This document shows positions 9,062-16,991 of a stretch of 64,000 nucleotides of DNA, one piece after another; the first letter of the stretch is position 1; each line of letters opens with the position of its first letter. The DNA lies in NCBI GenBank assembly GCA_016218545.1, contig JACRDQ010000023.1:1-64000 (forward strand), written 5' to 3'. The notes beneath the pieces are model-generated. The model was given only the letters and a program-made list of their open reading frames with translations, had not been told where the DNA came from and did no database searches. Origin of the DNA: Elusimicrobiota bacterium (GTDB taxonomy: Bacteria > Elusimicrobiota > Elusimicrobia > UBA1565 > UBA9628). Both the position numbers and the translations under genes were made by a program.

Positions 9062-10173
9062 CAGTGCCCGTCCCCGAAACTGATGCCCATGGCCCTGGCC
9101 GACATGATGGTGTCGTGGTCCGGGGGCACGGTCTTGAGCCTCTTGATGGCCTGGCTCAGCGGCACGGCCACGATCCTCGGCGTCCGGAGCGCCACCATGT
9201 GCCCGAACTTGCCCTGCTGGACGAAGCGGATGGCGGCGGCGCCCATGCGCGTGGCAAGCAGGCGGTCGAAGGTGGTGGGCACGCCCCCCCGCTGGAGGTG
9301 CCCCAGCACGAGCGAGCGGGTCTCCTTGCCCGTGCGCTCCTGGATCTCCCTGCCCAGCCACTCCGCGATGCCGCCCAGCCGCTCGACATGGTTGGCCGTG
9401 GCTCCCTCCTTGAGGACCCTGGTCCCGCCCTTGGGCTTGGCGCCCTCGGAGGCGACCACGATGGAGAAGAGCTTCTTGCGGCGGTCCCGATCGCGGACCT
9501 TGTCGCACACGGACTCGATGTCGAAAGGGATCTCCGGCAGGAGGATGACGTCCGCTCCGCCCGAGACCCCGGCGTTCAGCGCGATCCACCCGGCGTAGCG
9601 GCCCATGAGCTCGACGACCATGCATCTGCGGTGGGACTGGGCCGTGGAATGGAGCCGGTCGATGGCGTCGGTGGCGATGCTCACCGCGGTGTCGAAGCCG
9701 AAGGTGATGTCCGTGCCCATGAGGTCGTTGTCGATGGTCTTCGGGACCCCGATGATCGGGATCCCCATCTTGGAGAGCTGTAAAGAGAGGCCGAGGGTGC
9801 CCTCGCCGCCGATGGCGATGAGCGCGTCGAACTTGAGCCTTTTGAAGTTGCGGACCACCCGCCCGGAGAGGTCCACCTCCCGCCGGCCGCGGGCCGTCTC
9901 CATCACGTACTTGAAGGGGTTGCCGCGGTTGGCCGTGCCGAGGATGGTGCCGCCCTGGGTGAGGATGCCCCGGATGTCCACCGGATCGATGCGCACGAGT
10001 TTCCTGCGCGGGTCGATGAGCCCCTCGAAGCCCTCCTGGATGCCCCAGACCTCCCAGCCCAGGCACCAGGCCGTCTTGGCCGCGGCCCTGATGACCGCGT
10101 TCAAGCCGGGGGCGTCGCCCCCGCCCGTGCTGAGCGCGATCTTGAGCTTCCTGCCCCCGTTGGTCCTCGCCAT
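9058..10173 (-). CDS. pfkA: 6-phosphofructokinase
   Basis: This 371-residue enzyme phosphorylates fructose 6-phosphate to the 1,6-bisphosphate in glycolysis. The start is the ATG at 10173, which has AAGGAGG 8 nt upstream, not the earlier ATG at 10203. Visible motifs are GGGDAPGLNAVI (phosphate loop), IGGEGTLG, GVPKTIDNDL with the catalytic TIDND, MGRYAGW and HLQRGG. In IGGEGT the residue matching E. coli Gly104 is Gly, favouring ATP, while Gly124 is Lys, as in PPi-type and actinobacterial enzymes. The Asp before Gly104 is Glu. The phosphoryl donor therefore needs testing. Confidence 0.93.
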   Translation of the reverse strand: MARTNGGRKLKIALSTGGGDAPGLNAVIRAAAKTAWCLGWEVWGIQEGFEGLIDPRRKLVRIDPVDIRGILTQGGTILGTANRGNPFKYVMETARGRREVDLSGRVVRNFKRLKFDALIAIGGEGTLGLSLQLSKMGIPIIGVPKTIDNDLMGTDITFGFDTAVSIATDAIDRLHSTAQSHRRCMVVELMGRYAGWIALNAGVSGGADVILLPEIPFDIESVCDKVRDRDRRKKLFSIVVASEGAKPKGGTRVLKEGATANHVERLGGIAEWLGREIQERTGKETRSLVLGHLQRGGVPTTFDRLLATRMGAAAIRFVQQGKFGHMVALRTPRIVAVPLSQAIKRLKTVPPDHDTIMSARAMGISFGDGHC

Positions 10174-10277
10174 GTCAACCGCCCTCCTTACGAACGGGCT
10201 CATTCTACTAAATGGGCCTCGCCTTTGCGCCCGGTCCTGGCCGCCAGAAACACCTCTCCGCGCCCCCGGCGGCGTGC

Positions 10278-10283
10278 TATAAT
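10278..10283 (+). promoter_or_regulatory. -10 box of the SPV-repeat gene (leaderless)
   Basis: A consensus TATAAT is followed by 6 nt (CTTTTC) and then ATG at 10290. There is no ribosome-binding site, so a leaderless message is expected. Confidence 0.6.
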
Positions 10284-10289
10284 CTTTTC

Positions 10290-10949
10290 ATGAACCTGAT
10301 CCTCGCCGCGCTCCTTTCCGCCGGAATCTCCCACGCCTGCGCCTCGCCCGAGGGCCTCTCGGCCTCGGCCCGCCAGGGTTTCGCGGCCGTGCCCCCGGTC
10401 AGCCTGAGCCTCCGGAAGGCCCCGGCCCCCCTCGCGGCCCTGGCCCAGAACAGGATCGGCACGGTCAAGGGAGGGATGAACCGCTCTCCCGTGGACCTCG
10501 TCATCGACAGGCGCGGCTGGACCATCACGGGCGGGATGAACCGCTCGCCGGTGGAGCTCGCCATCGACCACGAAAAGGCCCGGATCACCGGCGGCGCCAA
10601 CCACAGCCCCGTGGACCTCGCCTTCGCTTGGACCCCCGAGTCCTTCCTGGTGGAGGGCGGGGCCAACCGCAGCCCGGTGAAGCTCTACGTCAACTGGAAG
10701 GACGGCCTCCTCGAGGGCCACGCCAACCACAGCCCGGTGCGCATCGAGTTCGACATGAAGGCGGGCGACGCCGACGCCGCGACCGTGGAGCTCAAGGGCT
10801 ACGCCAACCACGCTCCCGTGGCCCTGACCTTCGACAAGGTCTCGGGCCGGCTGACGGGCGGGATGAACCACGCTCCCGTCGACATCGCCATCGTCAACGC
10901 GGACCTCCACGACTTCCTGCAGTACTTCTTCCTCTTCCTGGGAGAATAG
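10290..10949 (+). CDS. Secreted protein with seven N-[RH]-[SA]-P-V repeats
   Basis: The 219-residue product has an N-terminal signal-like segment (1-18). From residue 61 it consists of seven repeats of the form G-x-[MA]-N-[RH]-[SA]-P-V followed by a short beta-strand, starting near residues 61, 81, 101, 123, 143, 170 and 190, so the period is mostly 20 residues. N-x-x-P-V is invariant in all seven. Alternating hydrophobic residues after each motif suggest a beta-helix or beta-roll in which the Asn and Pro sit at turns. It ends in a hydrophobic aromatic tail (LQYFFLFLGE). I recognise no family. A -10 box lies 6 nt before the ATG. Confidence 0.75.
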   Translation: MNLILAALLSAGISHACASPEGLSASARQGFAAVPPVSLSLRKAPAPLAALAQNRIGTVKGGMNRSPVDLVIDRRGWTITGGMNRSPVELAIDHEKARITGGANHSPVDLAFAWTPESFLVEGGANRSPVKLYVNWKDGLLEGHANHSPVRIEFDMKAGDADAATVELKGYANHAPVALTFDKVSGRLTGGMNHAPVDIAIVNADLHDFLQYFFLFLGE

Positions 10950-10968
10950 GGCCGGCCGGGTCCCCGCG

Positions 10969-12201
10969 TCAGCGGGCCGGAGCCTTGAGGCAGGCCGCCT
11001 TCGCTTTCTCCACGGCCAAGCGGCGGCTCTCGATCTCGGCCTTCCAGCCGCACTCCTGCAGCACGGCCCAGGCCTCATCCCACATGCCCTTCTCGTTGCG
11101 GGTCGCGTAGTAGGTCTTGCAGCAGGCCGCGGGAGGGGTCTCCTGGCTGGAATGCATGGGCTGGCAGGAGTACTTGGAGAACGAGCCCTTGTCGCGGAGC
11201 TTGGGAAACCAGTCCATCGCGCTCCGGAAGCGCTGCTGCGCCCCTGCGTAGCAGGCCGTGTCCGCCGCGACCTCGGGCTGGCCCGGCTCGGACAGGCCGC
11301 CTTTGAGCTTGCGCGTCTCCTCCTCGATGATCTCCTGCACGAGCTTGTCAGCGTCGATATCCGTGGCTCCAAGCTTGGTCTCGCGGTAGCGGGCGTAGAC
11401 GTCGGCCCAGCGCATGTCCGGGTCGAGCCCCTGCTTCATGGCAAAATTGTCGAGCCTCTCGCGCATCTCCTTGGTCAGCCAGACCTCCGCCCCTTCATGG
11501 AGGATGACCGTGTTGTCGTACTTCTCCTGGACCGACTTGCCGGCGTCGTCCGTCAGCTTGGAGAGCTGGACGTCGTTGAGGCACACGGTCTTGCCGCGCA
11601 CGTCCTTGACGACCCTCTCAGCCACGGCCTTCTTGACGACCGCGGGGTCGAGCTTGTCTCCGACGTAGTCCAGGACCTCCATGCCGAGCTCGGCCGCACC
11701 GATGAGCTCGCCGGTGCCGCCGCCCACCGCGCTCTTGCCGACCTCGGCGGCCAGGGCCACGCCGACCTTGGCGCCTCCGAACACGATCTTGACCACGTCG
11801 TTGTAGTTGACGAGGTGGCCGCCGGGGTTGGCCAGCATGTAGGTCCTGATGTACTCGTTCCTCTGGTCCTCGTCCGGAAGCCCGTTGACGATGCCTTCGA
11901 TATCGCGCAGGTCGGAGTCGATCTTCCTGACGACCACGGCGTAGTCGTAGACCGCCTTGGCCAGCTCGGCCCTGCCCACCGCGCCCGAAAGCCCCTCCTC
12001 GAACTGCTCGACCCGCTCCAAGGCGGAGCTTCCCTCCTTCAGCCTGCTCTTCAAGAGGTCCAGGGTCATCTCCCTGAGCTTCTCCCGGGCGGCCTCGGCC
12101 TCGGAAGGCGCGGGCTCCGCGGCCCGGACCAGGGAAGCGGCGGCAAGGAACCCGGTGAAGACGAGGGCCCCGCCCAGCAAGACGACGCGCAAGCCGGTCA
12201 T
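10969..12201 (-). CDS. Unknown secreted protein with Cys-containing C-terminus
   Basis: The 410-residue protein begins with a signal peptide (cleavage near residue 27, VRAAEP). The middle is alpha-helical with a glycine-rich hydrophobic stretch (about 145-175, VGVALAAEVGKSAVGGGTGELIGAAELGM) that could insert in a membrane or form a helical hairpin. The last 100 residues carry several cysteines, including an adjacent pair (AACCKTYY), suggesting disulfides. It lies 6 nt downstream of the WD40-TPR gene and is probably the last gene of that operon. No family recognised. Confidence 0.65.
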   Translation of the reverse strand: MTGLRVVLLGGALVFTGFLAAASLVRAAEPAPSEAEAAREKLREMTLDLLKSRLKEGSSALERVEQFEEGLSGAVGRAELAKAVYDYAVVVRKIDSDLRDIEGIVNGLPDEDQRNEYIRTYMLANPGGHLVNYNDVVKIVFGGAKVGVALAAEVGKSAVGGGTGELIGAAELGMEVLDYVGDKLDPAVVKKAVAERVVKDVRGKTVCLNDVQLSKLTDDAGKSVQEKYDNTVILHEGAEVWLTKEMRERLDNFAMKQGLDPDMRWADVYARYRETKLGATDIDADKLVQEIIEEETRKLKGGLSEPGQPEVAADTACYAGAQQRFRSAMDWFPKLRDKGSFSKYSCQPMHSSQETPPAACCKTYYATRNEKGMWDEAWAVLQECGWKAEIESRRLAVEKAKAACLKAPAR

Positions 12202-12207
12202 GAGCCG

Positions 12208-13854
12208 CTATTTCGCGGGAGGGGCGGGCGGACCCGGGAGCTCGGGCCCTGGAGCGGCCGGCTCGGACTCGGCGGCCGCGGCCTTGGCCTCGCGCCGCTT
12301 CTTCCAGAAGAAGAACCCCCCTCCGAGCACCGCGGCCAGCACGAGGCCCAGGGTGATCATGGTCCGGTTGCGCTTGCCGCGCTCGTAGGCCTTGAGCCTG
12401 CTCGACGCGTCGTCGACGAGGGCCTGGGCCTGCGGGGTGGGCAAGTGGGCCAGCGCGGTCTCGGCCGCCTGGCGCGCGTCGGCGAAGCGGCCCTCGGCCA
12501 GTCGCTCGTTGGCCGTGTTGAGCGCGGCGCCGTAGCCCTCGAGCTTCTCCATGAGGGCGCGGACGTCGCCGCGCCGGTCCACCCCGCGGTTGTTCAAAGG
12601 AGACTCGCTCAGCCCGTCGGAGAGCGCGGTTTTGGCCTCCGCGAGCAGGCCTTGGGCGAGCAAGCTCCGGCCGAGGTAGAAGTTCCAGGCGGCGGCCCTG
12701 GAGCTCCGGGCCGCCTTGCGCAGGGTCTCCACGGCCTTGGCGTGGTTGCCGAGGTCGCCGTACACGGACCCCAGCCAGTTGAGGAAGTCCACGTTGGCCG
12801 GTCTGCAGGCCACGGCCTCCTCGAAGGACTGCTTGGCCTCCTGGAGCTTGCCCCCGTCGAGGAACGCGCGCCCGGCCGCGAACTTCTCGGCGCAGGCCAG
12901 CTCCGCCTGGACGTCCCAGGTCTTGAGCACGCGGTCCTCGCCGCCCGAGAGGATGGTCTTGCCGTCCGGAGAGAAGGCCACGGCCGTGACCGGGCCCCGG
13001 TGCCCGCGCAGGCTCGAGATGAGCTTCATGGCCGCGAGGTCCCAGAGCCGGACCGTCTCGTCGTCGCCCCCGGACGCGGCCAGCTTGCCGTCCGGAGAGA
13101 CCGCCAGGGCGTTGATCCTCGAGCCCCCGCCCTTGCCGATGGCGCGGTCCTTGCCCTGTCCCAAGTCCCAGCGCACGATGTCGCCGCTGGCGCAGGCCGA
13201 GAGCGCGAACTTGCCGTCCGGCAGGGGCTTGGTCAGGCCGCAGCCCTCGAACGTGAACACGTCGCACGGCGGAGCGACCTCGTTCTCCTTCCTGCTCAGC
13301 CCGCATACGCGGACGGTGCCGTCGTTGCTGCCGAAGAGGATGGACTTGCCGTCCGGGAGGAACTCCGCCGAGAGCACGGCCGCGTCCTCTCGCTTCTTCC
13401 ACTGCGCGGCCATGCCGCCCTGGGACAGGTTCCAGAGCTTGCGCGTGGCGTCCCTGCCTCCGGAGGCGAGGAGGCGGCCGTTGATCGAGGCGTTGAGGGC
13501 CAGCACCGGCCCGCCATGGGCGCGCCAATCCTGGGCGCGCCTGCCGTCCACGCCCCAGACCGAGATCCCGCCCTCGGCCCCGCCCGCGAAGACCCTCCTG
13601 TTGTCGCGGGAGAAGGCCACGGCCGTGACCGGCCCCTCGCCGGCGCTCCAGGTGGAGAGCTGCCTGCCGGTCCCCGCCTCCCAGAGCCGGACCTCCCCGC
13701 CCGCGTCCGCGCTCGCGATGGTCCTGCCGTCCAGAGAATAGGCCAGGCACAGCACGCCCTGGCCATGCCCCTCCCAGGTCGCGGTCTCCTGCCCGGCCGC
13801 CGCGGCCGGCAGGGCCAGCAAGAACGCCAGCACGGCCCGGCGGGACGCGTTCAT
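12208..13854 (-). CDS. WD40-repeat and TPR protein with C-terminal membrane helix
   Basis: The 548-residue protein starts with a signal peptide (ends AAAAGQ). Residues about 25-320 contain WD40 repeats, with spaced motifs such as DGRTIASADAGGEVRLWE, GKLAASGGDDETVRLWDL and GKTILSGGEDRVLKTWDV, forming a beta-propeller. Residues about 325-460 are TPR-like (KLQEAKQSFEEAVACRP). A single transmembrane helix (about 500-518, TMITLGLVLAAVLGGGFFFW) and a basic, proline-rich tail follow, so the propeller is predicted to face the periplasm. The start overlaps the stop of the PIN-TRAM gene (ATGA). Likely a scaffold; partner unknown. Confidence 0.78.
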   Translation of the reverse strand: MNASRRAVLAFLLALPAAAAGQETATWEGHGQGVLCLAYSLDGRTIASADAGGEVRLWEAGTGRQLSTWSAGEGPVTAVAFSRDNRRVFAGGAEGGISVWGVDGRRAQDWRAHGGPVLALNASINGRLLASGGRDATRKLWNLSQGGMAAQWKKREDAAVLSAEFLPDGKSILFGSNDGTVRVCGLSRKENEVAPPCDVFTFEGCGLTKPLPDGKFALSACASGDIVRWDLGQGKDRAIGKGGGSRINALAVSPDGKLAASGGDDETVRLWDLAAMKLISSLRGHRGPVTAVAFSPDGKTILSGGEDRVLKTWDVQAELACAEKFAAGRAFLDGGKLQEAKQSFEEAVACRPANVDFLNWLGSVYGDLGNHAKAVETLRKAARSSRAAAWNFYLGRSLLAQGLLAEAKTALSDGLSESPLNNRGVDRRGDVRALMEKLEGYGAALNTANERLAEGRFADARQAAETALAHLPTPQAQALVDDASSRLKAYERGKRNRTMITLGLVLAAVLGGGFFFWKKRREAKAAAAESEPAAPGPELPGPPAPPAK

Positions 13855-14840
13855 GACACCCTCTCACCCCTGCTCTTGCCGAAGATCATCCTGCCCGCCG
13901 AGGTCTGAAGGATGGAGGTCACCCCCACCTCCAGCCTCTTGCCGATGTGCTTCTTGCCGTCCTCGATGACGACCATGGTCCCGTCGTCGAGGTAGCCGAT
14001 GCCCTGCTCCTTCTCCTTGCCCTCCTTCATGATGAAGACGGACATGGACTCGCCGGGCAGCACCACCGGCTTGAGCGAGAGGGCGAGGTCGTTGACGTTG
14101 AGGCAGACCACGCTCTCCAGGGCCGCGATCTTGTTGAGATTGAAGTCCGTGGTGAGCACGCGACCCCCGAGGTCCTTGGCCAGCCGCACGACCCGGCCGT
14201 CCACGTCCGGGATGTCCGGATACTCCTTGTCCATGAGGCGGACCGGGATGTCCGGGTTCTCCTGGAGCCGGGCCAGGATGTCGAGACCCCTGCGGCCGCG
14301 GGCGCGCTTGAGCGAGTCCGGGCTGTCCGCCAGCCCCTGGAGCTCCTGGAGGATGAAGCGCGGCACCACCAGGGTGCCGGTGAGGAACTTCGTCTCGCAG
14401 ATGTCCATGATCCTGCCGTCGATGATGGCGCTGCTGTCGACCACCTTGAGCTCGGCTCCCCGGCGGCGGCTCATCTTGAGGATGTCCTTGTCGAGCTCGT
14501 CGAGCTCCGGGAACTTCCGGATGGTCACGATCATGCCCAGGACCCCGAAGGCGAAGTAGCGCAGGACCGCGTAGGCCTCCCAGTGCCGGGACAGGGCGTG
14601 CACGTTCATCTGGATGACCAGGAAGTCGATGACCTGGGAGAGCAGGATGCCCGCCCCGGCGCCCAGCATGCCGGACACCGCGGTGAGGAGGTTGACCTGC
14701 TCCACCAGGAACTCGACGCCGATGATCGTGATCCCGATGAGGACCCCCAGGATGATGCCCTTGGGGGTCGGATTGATCTGCAGATACACCAACGCCGGAC
14801 AGACGATGACGACCAACAGCCTGAATATCCAGATTCCCAT
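13851..14840 (-). CDS. PIN-TRAM domain membrane protein, YacL-like
   Basis: The 329-residue protein has about four N-terminal transmembrane helices (1-110), then a PIN nuclease-fold domain (about 130-250) with the expected acidic residues in VVDSSAIIDGRIMDI and TTDFNLNKIA, and a C-terminal TRAM domain (about 262-320) that may bind RNA. This layout matches the YacL family. It sits just downstream of radA and is coupled to the WD40-TPR gene by an ATGA overlap. RNase activity at the membrane is inferred from the fold. Confidence 0.88.
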   Translation of the reverse strand: MGIWIFRLLVVIVCPALVYLQINPTPKGIILGVLIGITIIGVEFLVEQVNLLTAVSGMLGAGAGILLSQVIDFLVIQMNVHALSRHWEAYAVLRYFAFGVLGMIVTIRKFPELDELDKDILKMSRRRGAELKVVDSSAIIDGRIMDICETKFLTGTLVVPRFILQELQGLADSPDSLKRARGRRGLDILARLQENPDIPVRLMDKEYPDIPDVDGRVVRLAKDLGGRVLTTDFNLNKIAALESVVCLNVNDLALSLKPVVLPGESMSVFIMKEGKEKEQGIGYLDDGTMVVIEDGKKHIGKRLEVGVTSILQTSAGRMIFGKSRGERVS

Positions 14841-14887
14841 TTGTCCCGCCGGAGGACCGCTTCCGGTGGCTCCTATGTCAGCTGATT

Positions 14888-16351
14888 TTACGCATTATCG
14901 TCGTCTATGGTTGCGCTTCTTGCGTCCTGATGACCGTCTATATTCTTGACACTCTTCTGCGGCTGCGAGCCGCAGCACAGCGCCGCGGCTTCCTGCAAGG
15001 TCGCCACGGGGTTCACCGCGATGCCCGTGTGCCGTCCCGTGGGCGGCTTGCCGCTGGAGGCGACCACCGCCCTCTTGAAGCCGGCCTTGGCAGCCTCCCT
15101 GAGCCTGCCGTCGAGGTTGGGCACCCGGCCGATCCTGCCCAGGAGCCCGACCTCCCCGATGAAGACCATGTCCGAAGGCACCGCCGCGTCGCGAGCGGAG
15201 CTCAAGACCGCCATGCAGGCGGCCAGGTCCATGGCCGGGTCGTTCATCTTCAAGCCTCCGGCCAGGCTCACGAACACGTCCTTGTCCTCGAGCCTGAGCT
15301 TGAGGTGCTTCTCCATGGCCGCCAGGAGCATCAGCACCCGGTTGTATTCCAGGCCCGTGGCCGTCCTGCGCGGCAGAGGATAGCGCGTGGTGACCACCAG
15401 GGCTTGGGCCTCGGCCAGGATGGGCCGCGAGCCTTCCAGGGCCACGGACACCGCCCTGCCGCAGGTGCCGGGCCCGGCCCCCTCCACGAAGAGGGAAGCC
15501 GCGTCCCGTACCTCGGTCAGGCCTCCCGCGGCCATCTCGAAGAGCCCGATCTCATCCGTCGGCCCGAACCTGTTCTTGCTCGCGCGCAGGACCCGCAGGA
15601 GGTCGTGCCGCTCCGTGTCGAAATAGAGGACCGTGTCCACCAGGTGCTCGAGGAGCTTCGGCCCTGCCAGGGAGCCCTCCTTGGTGACGTGCCCGAGCAG
15701 GAAGACCACCGTGTCCTTGCCCTTGGCCGCGCGCAGGAGCTCGGCGCTGCACTCCCGCACCTGAGCCACGGACCCGGGCGTGCCCGGCCACTCGGGATGA
15801 TGCACGGTCTGGACGGAATCGAGGACCACGAGACCCGGCTTCAAGGTCTCCATGGCGGCCAGGATCTTGGAAAGGTCGGTCTCGGAAAGAAGGGTGATGG
15901 CCCCGCCCGTGATTCCGAGGCGCCGGGCGCGCTCAGCCACCTGCTTCAAGGATTCCTCTCCTGAGACGTAGAGGACGCTCAACTTCGGGCACAGGCGCGC
16001 GGCTGCCTGGAGCATCAAGGTGGACTTGCCGATGCCCGGAGGCCCTGCCAGGAGCACCACCTGTCCCGGCACCACGCCTCCGCCCAGGAGCCGGTCGAAC
16101 TCGCCAAGACCCGTGGCTGAGCGCTCAGCCGGAGGCCCGCCTGAGGCCAGGTCCGCCAGAGGCGTCGGGGTCGACGAGAAATCCACCAGCCCCCGCGAGG
16201 CCTTGGTCTTGCCCTCTTCGGCCACCGCCTCCTCGATCATGGAGTTCCAGGCCGAGCAATCCGGGCACTGACCCAGGGGCTTGGCAGCCGCGTAGCCGCA
16301 CTCGGTGCAGCGGTATTGGGCTCGCAGCCGGACAGAGGACTGCTTCTTCAT
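14888..16351 (-). CDS. radA: DNA repair protein RadA
   Basis: The 487-residue RadA/Sms protein processes recombination intermediates. It shows an N-terminal C4 zinc finger (CTECGYAAAKPLGQCPDC), a RecA-like ATPase with Walker A GPPGIGKST, the RadA-specific KNRFG motif near residue 250, and a C-terminal Lon-protease-like domain (SLAGGLKMNDPAMDLAACMAVLSS). The C-terminus carries a short polar extension beyond the usual end. TATAAT lies 11 nt before the ATG, so the leader is only a few nucleotides. First gene of the radA-PIN-WD40-unknown run. Confidence 0.95.
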   Translation of the reverse strand: MKKQSSVRLRAQYRCTECGYAAAKPLGQCPDCSAWNSMIEEAVAEEGKTKASRGLVDFSSTPTPLADLASGGPPAERSATGLGEFDRLLGGGVVPGQVVLLAGPPGIGKSTLMLQAAARLCPKLSVLYVSGEESLKQVAERARRLGITGGAITLLSETDLSKILAAMETLKPGLVVLDSVQTVHHPEWPGTPGSVAQVRECSAELLRAAKGKDTVVFLLGHVTKEGSLAGPKLLEHLVDTVLYFDTERHDLLRVLRASKNRFGPTDEIGLFEMAAGGLTEVRDAASLFVEGAGPGTCGRAVSVALEGSRPILAEAQALVVTTRYPLPRRTATGLEYNRVLMLLAAMEKHLKLRLEDKDVFVSLAGGLKMNDPAMDLAACMAVLSSARDAAVPSDMVFIGEVGLLGRIGRVPNLDGRLREAAKAGFKRAVVASSGKPPTGRHTGIAVNPVATLQEAAALCCGSQPQKSVKNIDGHQDARSATIDDDNA

Positions 16352-16362
16352 TTTAGAGAACG

Positions 16363-16368
16363 ATTATA
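16363..16368 (-). promoter_or_regulatory. -10 box of radA
   Basis: TATAAT on the minus strand preceded by TGG (extended -10), 11 nt before the radA ATG at 16351. Predicted leader about 4 nt. Confidence 0.5.
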
Positions 16369-16424
16369 CCACTTCCCTAATAGGCGCAAGGCCCATCCAT
16401 CACCGCCCTGGATCGGCGGAGCGG

Positions 16425-16454
16425 TTGACAGTCCCGGAACATCGGTGGTAGAGT
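16425..16454 (+). promoter_or_regulatory. Promoter of the zinc-ribbon membrane protein gene
   Basis: Consensus TTGACA (16425-16430), an 18-nt spacer, then TAGAGT (16449-16454). The ATG at 16472 follows after about 17 nt with no clear ribosome site. Confidence 0.5.
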
Positions 16455-16471
16455 ATGCCGGTTTGCGGTCC

Positions 16472-16981
16472 ATGCCTGTTTCGACCGACCCCCTGTCGTC
16501 GCTGTGGGTGCATCTCGCCACGACTTACTGGTGGGTGGCACCGCTCGTCATCGCGGTGGTCTTCCTACGGCCTTGGCTGGTCCGCCTGATCCGCTGGGCC
16601 GGCCGGCGGTTCTTCGTGGGCCTGCGCACCTCTGGAGTGAACCGGACTCCCGGCATGCTCTATTGCGCTCAGTGCGGAGCGATGCTCGCGCCTGAGATGA
16701 CCGACGGGGTATTCGCAGTCCAATCCTGCCCGCATTGCGGGGGAAAATGGTGCGCGGGCGAGCGACTGCATGAAGAGATGGTCCAGAGGAACCGGGCTCT
16801 CACTGAATGGGCCACCTCGAAGGAGAAGGCAGCCAAGGACGATCTCCCTTGCCCGAAATGCTTCACGAGCATGCAGTGCGGCTCCTTTGCCGGATCGCGG
16901 GCGACCACGTTCCGGTGCGAACCCTGCGACGGCTATTGGTTCAGTCGGATCGATTGGGTCAGTTTCGAGCTTGGCTTATAG
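16472..16981 (+). CDS. Membrane-anchored double zinc-ribbon (zf-TFIIB-like) protein
   Basis: The 169-residue protein has an N-terminal transmembrane helix (about 15-35, WWVAPLVIAVVFL), a basic linker, and two zinc-ribbon modules: CAQCG with CPHCGGKWC near 66-95, and CPKC with CEPCDGYWF near the C-terminus. The GG-x-W / DGYWF ends resemble the zf-TFIIB domain found in small bacterial proteins of unknown role. The start follows a consensus promoter; the frame remains open upstream but without coding character. The lipoprotein gene follows after 10 nt and is probably cotranscribed. Confidence 0.7.
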   Translation: MPVSTDPLSSLWVHLATTYWWVAPLVIAVVFLRPWLVRLIRWAGRRFFVGLRTSGVNRTPGMLYCAQCGAMLAPEMTDGVFAVQSCPHCGGKWCAGERLHEEMVQRNRALTEWATSKEKAAKDDLPCPKCFTSMQCGSFAGSRATTFRCEPCDGYWFSRIDWVSFELGL

Positions 16982-16991
16982 CCTATCATCC

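Noticed and set aside
11152..13908. 918-codon plus-strand open frame
   Set aside because: It is antisense to the unknown secreted protein and WD40-TPR genes, whose proteins show signal peptides and clear repeats; the shadow shows none.
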